64,000 bases of DNA from Paraburkholderia podalyriae (GCF_014397785.1 NZ_VZQQ01000021.1:1-64000), one strand, 5' to 3'. Counted from the stretch's first letter, positions 45,159-54,830 are shown. Made by a program: numbers and translations. The notes: a model not told the origin generated them from the sequence alone.

Positions 45159-46031
45159 ATGAGCGCGCCGCAACGTCTAACCGTGCGGCACCAGAGCGTC
45201 TACCACTACTTGGAGCCAGTGCGCTTCGGCGAGCATCGCATGATGTTCCGCCCGCGTGCGAGTCATGATCTGCGGCTTCTCACCGCGCAGTTGCTGATCA
45301 CGCCCACACCTGAACGGCTGTATTGGTTGCACGATGTCTTCGACAACTCGGTCGCAGTCGCCACGTTTTCGGTCGAAGCATCCGAGCTGCTCTTCAGAAG
45401 CGAGGTGACGCTCGAACATTACGAGGCGCCGCTGCCTGACTATTCGCTGGAAGCCTATGCGTCGACCTGGCCTTTCGCGTATACGAGCGAGGAAGCCTGT
45501 GATCTGGTGAACGCGCGAAGCCGACAGTTTCCGAACGACGATGTCGACCTGTGGGCGCGACGCTTTATCGATCCCGGCGGCACGACGGGCACGATGACGT
45601 TGTTGCGCAGCATGACGCTCGAGATCAAGAACAACTTCATGTACGTGCGGCGCGTCGAGAAGGGCGTCAATCGTCCTGCCGACACGCTACGCCTGCGCAG
45701 CGGCAGTTGCCGCGATTTCGCGGTGCTGATGATGGATGCCGTCCGCTCGCTTGGCCTCGCGGCCCGGTTTGTCAGCGGCTATATCTTCGTGCCGGACCAC
45801 GACACCACCCTGGGCGGCGGCGCGACCCACGCATGGCTGCAGATCTATCTTCCCGGTGCAGGCTGGGTCGATTTCGATCCGACCAACAGCATCGTCGGCA
45901 ACCGGCATCTGATTCGTGTGGCGGTAGCGTGGAATTACGATCAGGCGCTGCCGCTCTGGGGCACATGGCACGGCGCGATGCATTCGTTCCGCAGTCTTGA
46001 GGTCGACGTGAGCGTGACCGAAGACGCCTGA
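45159..46031 (+). CDS. Transglutaminase-like protein 1 (active-site residues kept)
   Basis: A 290-residue protein with an N-terminal transglutaminase-associated beta domain (VYHYLEPVRFGEHRMMFRPR) and a C-terminal transglutaminase-like core. The papain-type triad is visible: Cys184 in RSGSCRDFAVLMM, His224 in GATHAWLQIYLPG and Asp240 in VDFDPTN. Such bacterial enzymes are probably peptidases or amidases. ATG 45159 is chosen because the domain starts at once; a longer frame to 45069 adds a non-conserved extension. A second gene of the same superfamily follows 42 bp later. Confidence 0.9.
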   Translation: MSAPQRLTVRHQSVYHYLEPVRFGEHRMMFRPRASHDLRLLTAQLLITPTPERLYWLHDVFDNSVAVATFSVEASELLFRSEVTLEHYEAPLPDYSLEAYASTWPFAYTSEEACDLVNARSRQFPNDDVDLWARRFIDPGGTTGTMTLLRSMTLEIKNNFMYVRRVEKGVNRPADTLRLRSGSCRDFAVLMMDAVRSLGLAARFVSGYIFVPDHDTTLGGGATHAWLQIYLPGAGWVDFDPTNSIVGNRHLIRVAVAWNYDQALPLWGTWHGAMHSFRSLEVDVSVTEDA

Positions 46032-46073
46032 GCGCTCAGCGCGTTACGACTTTATCAATGGAAGGATGGTCAG

Positions 46074-46877
46074 ATGAAACTTCGCGTGGGCTATGAACTG
46101 ATCTACGAGTGCGCGCAGCCGACACCAATGATGTTGATGTTGAACACGCATTTTTCCCGCGTGCAGGATGTCCTGTCTGCCGATCTGCTGGTGGTCGATC
46201 CGCCGGTGGCGATCACGCAGTATCGCGATAGCTTCGGCAATCTGTGCAGCCGCATCGTCGCGCCGCAGGGGCTGATTTCGCTCTCCACCACCGCGCTGCT
46301 CAACGTCTCCGATCAACCCGAGACGCGCGAGCCGTTCGACTATCAGCATGCCGTCGAAACGCTTCCGGATGAATGTCTGGTGTTCCTGCTCGGCAGCCGC
46401 TATTGCGAAACCGATCTGCTGTCCGACATTGCCTGGAAACTGTTTTCCAATACGCCTCCGGGCCGCCACCGGGTGCAGGCGATTTGCGACTACGTGCATC
46501 GCCATGTCACGTTCGGATACGAATTTGCACGGCCGACCAAGACCGCGTTTCAGGCGTGGCAGGAACGCAAGGGCGTGTGTCGCGACTTCGCTCATCTGGC
46601 CGTGGCGCTATGCCGCGCGATGAATATTCCGGCGCGCTACTGCACGGGCTACATCAGTGACGTCGGTGTGCCGCCGCCGTGGAGCACGATGGATTTCGCG
46701 GCATGGTTCGAAGCCTATGTGGGCGGCTCCTGGCAGACCTTCGATCCGCGCAACAACGTGCCGCGTATCGGTCGTGTGCTGATGGCGCGCGGCCGCGATG
46801 CCGCCGACGTTGCGATCAGCAACACATTCGGTCCGACGAAGCTCATCAAATTCGACGTCCACTGCGCGCCTGAATGA
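46074..46877 (+). CDS. Transglutaminase-like protein 2 (His of the triad absent)
   Basis: A 267-residue paralogue-like protein. It begins MKLRVGYELIYECAQPTPMM, a beta-rich N-domain. The core has Cys169 in RKGVCRDFAHLAVALCRAMN and the Asp region in WQTFDPRNNVPRIGRVLMAR. Where the first protein has His224-Ala-Trp, this one has Ala209-Ala-Trp in MDFAAWFEAYVGG. The catalytic His is thus missing at that place. It may be a partner or regulatory subunit of protein 1, or use another base. GGAAGGATGG precedes ATG 46074, and the pair is clearly one operon. Confidence 0.88.
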   Translation: MKLRVGYELIYECAQPTPMMLMLNTHFSRVQDVLSADLLVVDPPVAITQYRDSFGNLCSRIVAPQGLISLSTTALLNVSDQPETREPFDYQHAVETLPDECLVFLLGSRYCETDLLSDIAWKLFSNTPPGRHRVQAICDYVHRHVTFGYEFARPTKTAFQAWQERKGVCRDFAHLAVALCRAMNIPARYCTGYISDVGVPPPWSTMDFAAWFEAYVGGSWQTFDPRNNVPRIGRVLMARGRDAADVAISNTFGPTKLIKFDVHCAPE

Positions 46878-47399
46878 TGACGAGTGGTCATTCGTTGGTG
46901 GTGTCGTAGAGGACGGGTTTGGGTCGGGATGCATCAGATGCATCAGGCAGCGGTCGGCCAGTTACAGCCATTGAATGATTGAATGAAACGGTCGCAGGAA
47001 GGTCTCTTCCACGCTCATCAGCGGACGCATGTTCGTTGTAAGAGCAACTTCCGTTGGTTCTGTATATGCTGTACTCGGACCGCACCAACGGCTGAAGGAA
47101 TGGATTGGACAGGCTTCCCACATTACGACTGCCTTTCGGGGGAAATGTGGCATATCCAGGGGTACGTTAATGCGCCATGCATATCGACGAGCGCTTACCG
47201 GGGCGCTAGCGCCGCCTGTTGCGGTGTCCAGTTCGAGAGCAACGAGACGTATGTTCATATTGCATGTTGGGGCAAACGCATTGCCCCAACTACCCATAGA
47301 TTGACTATGGGCACCGTGCGAAAAAGCGCTGTTGGAGGTGACTGACAATCATTCGCAGACCGTCAAGCGCCTGCCGTTCCCAAATAACCGGAGGTGGTC
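46878..47399. other. Non-coding region (522 bp) with a perfect 9-bp hairpin
   Basis: No supported gene. At 47266-47290 GTTGGGGCA and TGCCCCAAC pair perfectly around a 7-nt loop, without a T-run. GGAGGTGG at 47390-47397 is the ribosome-binding site of the next gene. Other frames look random. Confidence 0.4.
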
Positions 47400-49454
47400 A
47401 TGTCTCAAACAGATGACGCAGCAAAGAACGGAGCGCGCAGGGCATTCCTCAAAAACGTGGCGGTCGCCGGCGTGGCGACCGGTTTTTCTGGCGCGGTCGA
47501 GGGGACATTGGCACAAGCCGCTGGCGCATCGACGCCGACCACTCCGGCGTCGAAGCCTGCGACGGTCGCAACGATCGCATTGAACAAGCAGTACGCGGAC
47601 TTCCTATCCTTCGCGGACGCTCAGGATTTCGAGGACGCCAAGCGCGGCCTCGTCGCCACACTTCCGGAACCGCTCATCATCAAGGGACAAGGCGCTGTCC
47701 CCGCGTGGAACCTTCAACAGTTCGCGTTCGTAAGCGGTGGTCCGGAGAACAACGCTCCCTCAACCGTCAATCCGAGTCTTTGGCGTAACGCGAAACTCAA
47801 CATGGACCACGGCCTGTTCATGGTGGTCGATGGCATCTGGCAGGTGCGTGGCTACGACCTCTCCGTGATGAGCATCATTCGAGGCGATCAGGGCTATGTC
47901 GTTGTCGACCCGTTCATCACGACCGAAGTCGCCTCAACGGTGTGGAAGCAACTCGTCATACCGCACCTGGGCAACAAACCCATTACCCATGTCATCTATA
48001 CGCACAGCCACGTGGACCACTACGGCGGCGTGCGCGGCCTTGTCAGCGACGAAGACCTCGCGTCGGGAAAAGTGAAAATCGTCGCGCCGGTGGGCTTTAC
48101 CGAAGCCGCCGTCGGTGAGAATGTCATTGCCGGCAATGCGATGGGGCGTCGCGCCAGCTACATGTATGGCTCGCTGCTGCCGCGCAGCCCCATGGGGATT
48201 GTCGACGGCGGCCTTGGCAAAACGACTTCAGTCGGCACCATCACATTGGCCGTGCCCTCCATGTATGCCGAAAAAACCGGGCAGAAGATGACGCTCGACG
48301 GCGTGGAGATCGAGGTGCTGATGGCGCCGGATTCGGAGGCGCCTTCCGAATTCATGTTCTACCTGCCGAAGTTCAGGGCGTTCTGCGCCGCCGAAGACGC
48401 CACCCACACGCTTCACAATCTCTACACGCTGCGTGGCGCAAAGGTCCGGGACGGCCTGCTCTGGTCCAAATACCTTCAGTCAGCGCTCGACATGTTCGGC
48501 GACGATATGCAGGTCCTGTTCGCCTCGCATTACTGGCCGACCTGGGGCAACGATCGCATCGGCGCATTCCTGCGCGCGCAACGCGACATGTATCGCTATC
48601 TGCACGACCAGGTGATGCGAATGGCCAACCAGGGACTGACGCCGCTGGAGATCGGTGAAGCCATCCGTCTGCCCGACAGCCTTGCGAAACTTTGGTATTG
48701 CCGAAGCTACTACGGCACGGTCTACCACGATGCCCTTGCTCAGTACAACCTGCGTCTCGGGTTCTTCGACGGCGTTCCCGCGAACCTGCACCGGCTGCCA
48801 CCAACCGAGAGCGGCAAGCGGTACGTCGAGTTCATGGGTGGTTCGGCCGCCGTTGTGCGAAAGGCGCACGAATATTACGACAAGGGCGAATATCGATGGG
48901 TGGCGGAAGTCGTGAACCACGTCGTGTTCGCAGAACCGCAAAACACCGCTGCCAAACAGCTACTGGCTGACGCTTACGAGCAGTTGGGCTACCAGTCGGA
49001 GTCGGCGCCGTGGCGCAATTTCTACTTGACGGGGGCGATGGAGCTGCGCAACGGCGTCAGGAAGCTGCCTGCGCCCAACCCGCAGAGCCCCGACACCATC
49101 CAGGCGATGCCGCTTGACATGTTCCTCGACTACCTCGGTATCCGGCTCAATGGCGACCGCGCAAGCGGAAAAACGGCGTCGTTCAATCTCATGTTGAGCG
49201 ATACGAAGGAAAACTACGTGCTGGGTGTGGAGAACAGCGCGTTGAATTACTCGAAGGGCAAGACTTCGAACACGGCCGATGCCTCGGTCACCATGACACG
49301 TGCGAACCTGAACGACATCATGATGGGAAAAACCAACATGCAGAAGCTCGTGATGGCTGGCAACGCCAAGATTGACGGCAATAGCCAGAAGCTCGGCGAG
49401 TTCATCTCCTGGCTCGACACCTTCGATTTCTGGTTCAATATCGTCACACCTTGA
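47400..49454 (+). CDS. Tat-exported alkyl/aryl sulfatase (SdsA1-type, metallo-beta-lactamase fold)
   Basis: A 684-residue alkylsulfatase. The N-terminus has the twin-arginine motif in ARRAFLKNVAVAGVATGF, so the folded enzyme should be exported to the periplasm. The metallo-beta-lactamase domain has the zinc motif THSHVDHYGG (His202, His204, Asp206, His207). A dimerisation domain (DMYRYLHDQVMRMANQGLTP) and an SCP2-like C-terminal domain (TASFNLMLSDTKENYVLGVE) follow in the family order. It would release sulfate from primary or secondary alkyl sulfates. It is followed 9 bp later by a 174-residue ORF. Confidence 0.93.
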   Translation: MSQTDDAAKNGARRAFLKNVAVAGVATGFSGAVEGTLAQAAGASTPTTPASKPATVATIALNKQYADFLSFADAQDFEDAKRGLVATLPEPLIIKGQGAVPAWNLQQFAFVSGGPENNAPSTVNPSLWRNAKLNMDHGLFMVVDGIWQVRGYDLSVMSIIRGDQGYVVVDPFITTEVASTVWKQLVIPHLGNKPITHVIYTHSHVDHYGGVRGLVSDEDLASGKVKIVAPVGFTEAAVGENVIAGNAMGRRASYMYGSLLPRSPMGIVDGGLGKTTSVGTITLAVPSMYAEKTGQKMTLDGVEIEVLMAPDSEAPSEFMFYLPKFRAFCAAEDATHTLHNLYTLRGAKVRDGLLWSKYLQSALDMFGDDMQVLFASHYWPTWGNDRIGAFLRAQRDMYRYLHDQVMRMANQGLTPLEIGEAIRLPDSLAKLWYCRSYYGTVYHDALAQYNLRLGFFDGVPANLHRLPPTESGKRYVEFMGGSAAVVRKAHEYYDKGEYRWVAEVVNHVVFAEPQNTAAKQLLADAYEQLGYQSESAPWRNFYLTGAMELRNGVRKLPAPNPQSPDTIQAMPLDMFLDYLGIRLNGDRASGKTASFNLMLSDTKENYVLGVENSALNYSKGKTSNTADASVTMTRANLNDIMMGKTNMQKLVMAGNAKIDGNSQKLGEFISWLDTFDFWFNIVTP

Positions 49455-49463
49455 GGTACAGCC

Positions 49464-49988
49464 ATGTGCGCGATATGCGAGTTCAAGATCGAGTTCAGCA
49501 TTGGCCACCCGCTGGCACTGAGCGTAGCGGTTGCGACTCGAAAAGCGATTGAGGCAGGGTTGATCGACGAGATGGACATCGATGACGGGCCGCTGTCAGC
49601 AGCCCGAAAGCGCATGTCCTCCGTCGACGCCCTGAACCTGCTGCAGGCACGTATCGAAGGTGCCCATGCGGCACAAGAACTTCTGGATCTGCCGGACTTC
49701 TATGTCCTGCTCATCGAGAACGATACGTGGGGGTTCTTCCATGCGACTATGGAAGGCTTCGACCCGGATATCGTCCCGGAGATGCCTGATGTCGCTGCAA
49801 CGGATGAGGCGAAGCGCAGCAACGTTGTCATCACGACCGAGGCAGCCTTGCGCGGGTGGCTGGCCGGGCACTTCGATATTGAGAGGGCATTCCAGGAGTC
49901 GCTCTTCATGGTCGATGCGCCACAGACTCCCGCCGCGTCCTTGACACGGATGCTCACCACTACCGAGTTAGCCGGGGTTAGTAATTGA
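49464..49988 (+). CDS. Hypothetical partner of the alkylsulfatase (174 aa)
   Basis: The ATG lies 9 bp after the sulfatase stop, after TTGAGGTACAGCC, so it is in the same transcript. The protein starts MCAICEFKIEFSIGHPLALS, with a CxxC near its start. Later parts are acidic and helical (AAQELLDLPDFYVLLIENDT). There is no signal peptide. A cytosolic chaperone or electron-transfer role is possible, but no family is recognised. Confidence 0.6.
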   Translation: MCAICEFKIEFSIGHPLALSVAVATRKAIEAGLIDEMDIDDGPLSAARKRMSSVDALNLLQARIEGAHAAQELLDLPDFYVLLIENDTWGFFHATMEGFDPDIVPEMPDVAATDEAKRSNVVITTEAALRGWLAGHFDIERAFQESLFMVDAPQTPAASLTRMLTTTELAGVSN

Positions 49989-50680
49989 TGATTCCGGGTC
50001 GGCTATTGCAAACCGTATAGGGCAGTAGCCAATGGCATGGTCCCATCCCTGGACTCCAGCCCGCGAATGTCTACTGCGCACCCGGGAAGGGCCATTGAAG
50101 TCTCGGCACGTCGATAGGCCGTTCAGGGTCGAGAGTACGCGTTCGCTTTCCGCGGGACGAGTCATTCCCGACCACCGACCTGTGAATGACGGGAAAGCAC
50201 CCCATACCCGTCTGACCGGCACCGATGCTCGAATGACGGCTCAGGCCGACTTGCCGTCCTCCCGGATTATCGCCGGCTGCCCGACCGCTCAGCTAGCCGT
50301 CCGCTGAAATGCCGCTTCGTCGCCGGCGGAGAGTGGGTTGGCGGGGCGATGTGCCCATTCCGAGACGGGCTCTTCGAGCACGTTATGGTTCGGGCTTTCC
50401 CCGCATCGACGGACGCCACCCAGCTGAGCAGGCAGGAGCAGCGCTGGCGCTCTCGCGCATAGGTACAGGCCGCAGCGGCCGCCGATTCTCCTTTCCAGCT
50501 AAGAAGTGCTAAAGATAGTGCCGCGTTCCCGAGAATCAAAACCGATTCGTTGGTGTACGCAACTAACGGTCAGGCCCTCGCAGCGGCCGGCTTGGCTCCG
50601 CCACAACAGCATTGCCCAAAAAAGGGCCGCCGGCCAGATTATTCATGCTTCGAGAAGCGTGCCCGATTCACCCGCGCTGT
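49989..50680. other. Non-coding region (about 690 bp)
   Basis: No gene is supported on either strand; frames are short and show random composition. No repeat or transposon terminus was recognised. Confidence 0.35.
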
Positions 50681-50950
50681 TCAGGGGCGCTCGAAGTCAT
50701 CGGGTGTCAGTTCCAGGCGTACGCACGGATGCGCAAGTAGCTTCCGTTCGGCGATCGCGCGGATGCGGCTGTACCCGTCCCGGAAAATCCTCAGGATCCG
50801 GGCGTCCCCGGCCCGCGGCTCAAGCCAGAAATGGGCCTCCAGCGCTGCAATCGTGACGATGCATTCGACGGTGGTGTTTCCGCGGACGAGCCAGAACGAC
50901 ACACCCTGTCGATTTGCCAGAATCTGCGGCTCGAATTCAGGTTTTTCCAT
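50681..50950 (-). CDS. DUF1488-like small protein (89 aa)
   Basis: The protein reads MEKPEFEPQILANRQGVSFW, then VECIVTIAALEAHFWL, then RIFRDGYSRIRAIAERKLLA and LTPDDFERP. This beta-then-helix pattern with 'ALEAHF ... A..R.RI..IA..KL ... LT.DDF' fits the small DUF1488 family, whose role is unknown. The start at 50950 is clear. The gene is a single unit upstream of the integrase. Confidence 0.6.
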   Translation of the reverse strand: MEKPEFEPQILANRQGVSFWLVRGNTTVECIVTIAALEAHFWLEPRAGDARILRIFRDGYSRIRAIAERKLLAHPCVRLELTPDDFERP

Positions 50951-51164
50951 GGCTGGTTCCGGGCGTCATCTCGTAGGCGAGTGAGCAGGCTGTCGATCGC
51001 TCCGATGATGCCAGCGATGGTCGCCGGCATGGGGCCACTGGCTGCCTGACATCACTAAAGTGGGCGGAGGATTGCGCGCTCCGCTTGCCGGTTTGTACCG
51101 GCGATCGAACCGTCATCAGGAAACGGTCAACCGCCGTGCCGGTCGATCATGCAGGTTGTCGCGC

Positions 51165-52880
51165 TCACTTCCGGGTCGTAAACGCCTCACTGATCTGCCG
51201 CGCGCGCTTAACCTCGTCACTGTGCAGGTAGATCGAGGTGGTCGATACCGAGGCGTGCCGCAGGTTGTCGCGCACCGTGGTAAGTTCGGCGCCGTGACCG
51301 AGCGCGTAGGTAGCGTGGGTGTGCCGCAACCAGTGGGGGCTGGCGCGGCGCAGCTTCTCCGCGAGCGGTGGGTGATCGGTTTCGATGGCACTGGCGGCAA
51401 GGACGAGAAAGCGCTCAAGCACGCTCCACAGGCGCACGCTGCTGATGGCGGCGTCACTGTCTGCCTCCAGGCTGCCGATGACCGGTGTGTCCGGCCGCCA
51501 GCGCGCCGTAGAAGTCGGCAGCTGGCGCCCGGCCAGATAGCGGGTTAGTGCGTCCCACGCGAGCGGCGGCAGCGCCACCCGCGCGACCTTGCCGCCTTTG
51601 CCGGTGACCCGCAGCCAGTGCTCGCCGCGTGCGTCCGTCTCGACGTGGCCGAGCGTCGCGCCGACCAGCTCACTCGCGCGCAAACCCGTCGCAAAGCCGA
51701 AATCGAGCAGGAACCGTAAGCGCTGCGCGGCTGAAACCGTCCAGCCGTGAGACCATTCCAGCCCCTCGGCCATTGTACGCACCAGTGCCCATTCTCCGTC
51801 GGTAAAGGCGCGCGACGCATCGAGCGTCGATGCCGTCTTGCCGCCGCGCACCTTGATGCCGGCAAACGGATTGGCCAGCACGTAGCGCTGTTCGACCAGC
51901 CAGCGGAACAGGGCGCCGAGAATTGACAGCGCGTGCGCGACCGAGCGCGCCGAGAGGGTGCCGTTAAACGGCCGCCAGTCCGGTGACGTGCGCGGGCGCA
52001 CCGGGCCGATCCAGCGTCCCCGCGGCGCCGGATGGCGCAGGAACGTCCGGTACGCGATCGCGTCTTCGGTCGTGAGCGACGACAGCGCGCGCCCGCGCTC
52101 GACGATGGCCCAGAGGATCAGCCGCTCGGCTTCCTTGCGGTAGGTCCGCTGCGTGGCGGGCGCCTCGTGCAGGGATAGCCACGTCTGCACGGCCTCGTAG
52201 TCGTTGGACGCGTCGAGCGTGCAGGTGGCGGGCGGTGCGCGGAACGTGCCGGCGGAGCCGTCGACCTCGTGCGGCAATTTGAGGGTTTCCCACGGCACGA
52301 TGTCGCCGCGCTGGCTCGCGACCACCAGCCCACGCGCCCTGTCCGTGAGCGCGGGCCACGCGGCGAAGAACGCCTCGATCGAACGGGCGCTCGCCATGCC
52401 GAGTCCCGGCACGGCCTTCCACCACTGGCGCCGGCGCGGAATGCGCACGGTGAGATCGGCGAGCGTCGTGATGCCGTACGCGTGCAGTACGCGCACCGCG
52501 CGCGGGGAAAACCACTGCGCGATGTCGTCGGCGATTCCCGGTTCCGGCGGGCGCGCTGTGCGCAGCGCATCGATCGCCTGCGCAACGCCTTTTTCGTGCT
52601 GCTCGCGTCCCGCTACCGGACGAGTGAGGAGTGCGACGAGATCGTCGCGATGGGCCGCACGCGCGATGTCCACCAGCCTGCGCCGGATGCGCCCGAGTAC
52701 GCCGCGTGCGGATTTCCCGTCACCGAGTGCGGAGGGCAGGTAACGCGCCACGGCCTGCCGCACGGACACGCCGGCGTACCACGCGCGCAGCACGGCAAGC
52801 TCGTCGGCACCGGGAAAACCGGACTCGGAAGATTCAGCGTCAGCAGCAGGCGGGGAGGGCAGGGTGAGGCGCGTTTTCAT
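51165..52880 (-). CDS. Tyrosine-recombinase integrase (phage-integrase family)
   Basis: A 571-residue site-specific recombinase. An extended N-terminal region (residues 1-230) contains LRAWYAGVSVRQAVARYLPS and a helix-hairpin-helix-like stretch (IPRRRQWWKAVPGLGMASAR). A core-binding SAM-like domain with WLSLHEAPATQRTYRKEAER follows. The catalytic domain has Arg in FATGLRASELVG, His-x-x-Arg in SPHWLRHTHATYALGHG and the final His/Tyr in DNLRHASVSTTSIYLHSDEV. All catalytic residues are present, so it may be active. Such integrases are common in Burkholderiales plasmids and islands. No matching attachment site is identifiable. Confidence 0.9.
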   Translation of the reverse strand: MKTRLTLPSPPAADAESSESGFPGADELAVLRAWYAGVSVRQAVARYLPSALGDGKSARGVLGRIRRRLVDIARAAHRDDLVALLTRPVAGREQHEKGVAQAIDALRTARPPEPGIADDIAQWFSPRAVRVLHAYGITTLADLTVRIPRRRQWWKAVPGLGMASARSIEAFFAAWPALTDRARGLVVASQRGDIVPWETLKLPHEVDGSAGTFRAPPATCTLDASNDYEAVQTWLSLHEAPATQRTYRKEAERLILWAIVERGRALSSLTTEDAIAYRTFLRHPAPRGRWIGPVRPRTSPDWRPFNGTLSARSVAHALSILGALFRWLVEQRYVLANPFAGIKVRGGKTASTLDASRAFTDGEWALVRTMAEGLEWSHGWTVSAAQRLRFLLDFGFATGLRASELVGATLGHVETDARGEHWLRVTGKGGKVARVALPPLAWDALTRYLAGRQLPTSTARWRPDTPVIGSLEADSDAAISSVRLWSVLERFLVLAASAIETDHPPLAEKLRRASPHWLRHTHATYALGHGAELTTVRDNLRHASVSTTSIYLHSDEVKRARQISEAFTTRK

Positions 52881-53222
52881 ACCCTGGAGTTTAGCGCAAG
52901 AACAGGCGCATTTAGATAAGCAAACTTATCTTGATAGCCGCGTTTTACGATGCGTTTTTCGCCAACGTATCTTCACGGATTGGTGTGGGCACCCTTGTGA
53001 GGGATGGCGCGGTGTCCGTATCGACGGTAACTTCCTTACCCCCGCCCGACGCCGGATGGGCCGGGCGGGGCTCATCATTTCCGCATCGACGCGGTGCGAC
53101 TCCGTGCAGCGATCTGCGCTACCCGACGCCGCTCGGTCCGACTGTGGTAAAACAGCGCGCGAATGCGCCGGTCTGCGGCGCACAGATGCAATCAGGAGCC
53201 GAGGTTGAGAAGGAGGTCAGGG
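52881..53222. other. Region downstream of integrase start (342 bp), with a hairpin
   Basis: No gene is supported. A 9-bp inverted repeat (53040-53048 with 53062-53070, CCCCGCCCG/CGGGCGGGG) forms a strong hairpin without a T-run. Next to the integrase promoter it could be part of an attachment or regulatory site; this is speculation. Confidence 0.35.
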
Positions 53223-53390
53223 AACAGCTCGCACGTCATCGCGGTCCGCGTCGAGGCGGCGATCGAACAGCGATTGAGACTGCTGGCGGAAGTCACAGGG
53301 CGCGGCTAGTCGTTTTTTCTCAACCAGCTGATCGAGAAGGGCATCGACACGATGGAAGACGCGTGGCTGCCGCAGGAAGAGGTTACCTAG
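53223..53390 (+). pseudogene. Ribbon-helix-helix antitoxin remnant with in-frame stop
   Basis: The frame reads VIAVRVEAAIEQRLRLLAEV, then TGRG, a TAG, then SFFLNQLIEKGIDTMEDAWL and PQEEVT. This is the CopG/RelB-like antitoxin pattern ('RLxxLAxxTGRSxSFxLxxxIExxIxxxED'). The stop at the place of the conserved Lys/Arg-Ser and the missing start codon (GAAGGAGG is still there) show it is dead. No toxin gene follows. Confidence 0.65.
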
Positions 53391-53511
53391 GTCCGCGGCG
53401 GGGCGCTCCCGGCGCAGCACCATGGCACGACCTTGGATCTGTTCGGGGATTCAGTTTGCGAGCAGTGAGCGCGGTCGCCTTATGCATCTGTGAGTGATGG
53501 GCGGGGAGAGG

Positions 53512-53930
53512 GTAAGTACGCGGTAACGGTCACCAAGGCGCAGCGCATTGCAGTGATGGACGACCGCACGGCATTTGACTAGGGGCGGTGGATGAATTGA
53601 AGAAGACTGTCGTCGCGGTCGGCTGCCATATCGTCGCGTCGGAATACACCAACGACAAGGCCGTCGAGTTCAACGCGGAGCGCACGAATATCAAGGCGGC
53701 GAACGCAGACCTCCTGTACTTTGCCGGCCTTGATAATTAGGCGGCGCACCTGACCGATCCGATGAGACAACTCGGCATGCGGACGCAGTTCGTAGGGAGC
53801 GGGGGCATTGCCGACAGCATCTTCCCCGGCCTGGCGGGCAGTGCTTCCGAGGGCGCAATGGCGTGGGAGTACGGACGGCCTGTCGAGTTCCTTCCCCAAG
53901 GCAAAGCGTTCGCGGAAAAATTCAAAAAGA
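53512..53930 (+). pseudogene. LivK-type branched-chain amino acid binding protein, degraded
   Basis: Fragments in neighbouring frames read YAVTVTKAQRIAVMDDRTAF, then KKTVVAVGCHIVASEYTNDK and AVEFNAERTNIKAANADLLY, then QLGMRTQFVGSGGIADSIFP and EGAMAWEYGRPVEFLPQGKA. These are the central parts of a periplasmic Leu/Ile/Val-binding protein. Several stops (for example within DDRTAFD and after GLDN) inactivate it. It ends at about 53930 in an overlap with a chemotaxis-receptor fragment. Confidence 0.7.
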
Positions 53931-54378
53931 GATTTGGTCCCAGACCAATATCCTGGCGCTTAATGCTGCAGTCGAATCTGCACGTGCAGGGGAGAGCGGC
54001 CGCGGCTTTGCGGTGGTCGCCTCTGAAGTGCGCAATCTAGCACAGCGTTCGACTTCTGCGGCCAAGGAGATCAAGGGTCTTCTTGAAGAGTCGGTCGTTA
54101 ACGTCAAGGTGGGGGCAGAAGAGGTGAATGTGGCCGGACGGACCATCGCGGGGCTGACGGACGCGATCACCAACGTAACCACGATTACCTCTGAGATAGC
54201 GGCTTCCGCACACGAGCAGAGCCGCGCGATTGACGAGATCAATCAGGCGGTATCCGTATTCGATCGGTCGACGCAGGAAAATGCCGCGCTTGTCGGGGAG
54301 ATCGCCGCAGCATCGGAGTCGTTGAGCGTGCAGGGCCGGGAACTCCATTCCACTGTAAGCTTTTTCAGACTGGATTGA
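53927..54378 (+). pseudogene. Methyl-accepting chemotaxis protein, signalling-tip fragment
   Basis: The fragment begins in the hairpin tip of a chemoreceptor (QTNILALNAAVESARAGESG, then RGFAVVASEVRNLAQRSTSA). It continues as a coiled coil (ITSEIAASAHEQSRAIDEIN) to a natural end, STVSFFRLD. Sensor, membrane and HAMP parts are missing. It joins in a second frame to the LivK relic (overlap AGATTTGGTCC near 53930), so the junction looks like an illegitimate recombination point. Confidence 0.75.
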
Positions 54379-54830
54379 CAGGACAAGCGTCACGCGCGGT
54401 GTGCGGCCGCTCGGCGCGCCTGTACATGGGTAACAGGTGGCCAGATGTCGCGTTCGATGACACACACAGTCCGCGCATCCGACCGACTACCGGCCGTGGC
54501 ATTGACGCATTCCTCGATCGTCTATAGACGGCACGCTATTCGGAAGTACCGCTTCACCAAATGCGAAGGGTCTTGTCGGCCTTCTTTCGGTGGATGAAGG
54601 CAGGAACGTCGGCTTGATTGCCTTTGACGAGTCTGCGACGGCATCATGGTGCGCCTGACCTCCGCTCGGAAGGTCCGAGTGCAGTTCGAGCTTCCCGTGC
54701 TACCGTCGTTTCTTGCCTGTCTACGTGAGCGTTCCGGAAGGCGCGTGCGTCGGGAGCGGGAACAGAACGATGAAGCGTCGCGCTACAACGCCGGTAATTG
54801 ACAATCGACGAATGGAGTTAAATAAGCGGC
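54379..54830. other. Non-coding region (452 bp)
   Basis: No gene, repeat or terminator is supported here. Confidence 0.35.

Noticed and set aside
46962..47348. Open frames of 120-128 codons on both strands upstream of the sulfatase gene
   Set aside because: Both overlap each other, have no conserved-looking segments and include the hairpin; treated as non-coding.
50267..50612. Arg-rich open frames at about 50.3-50.6 kb
   Set aside because: Random composition, no start signals and no similarity to any family I know.
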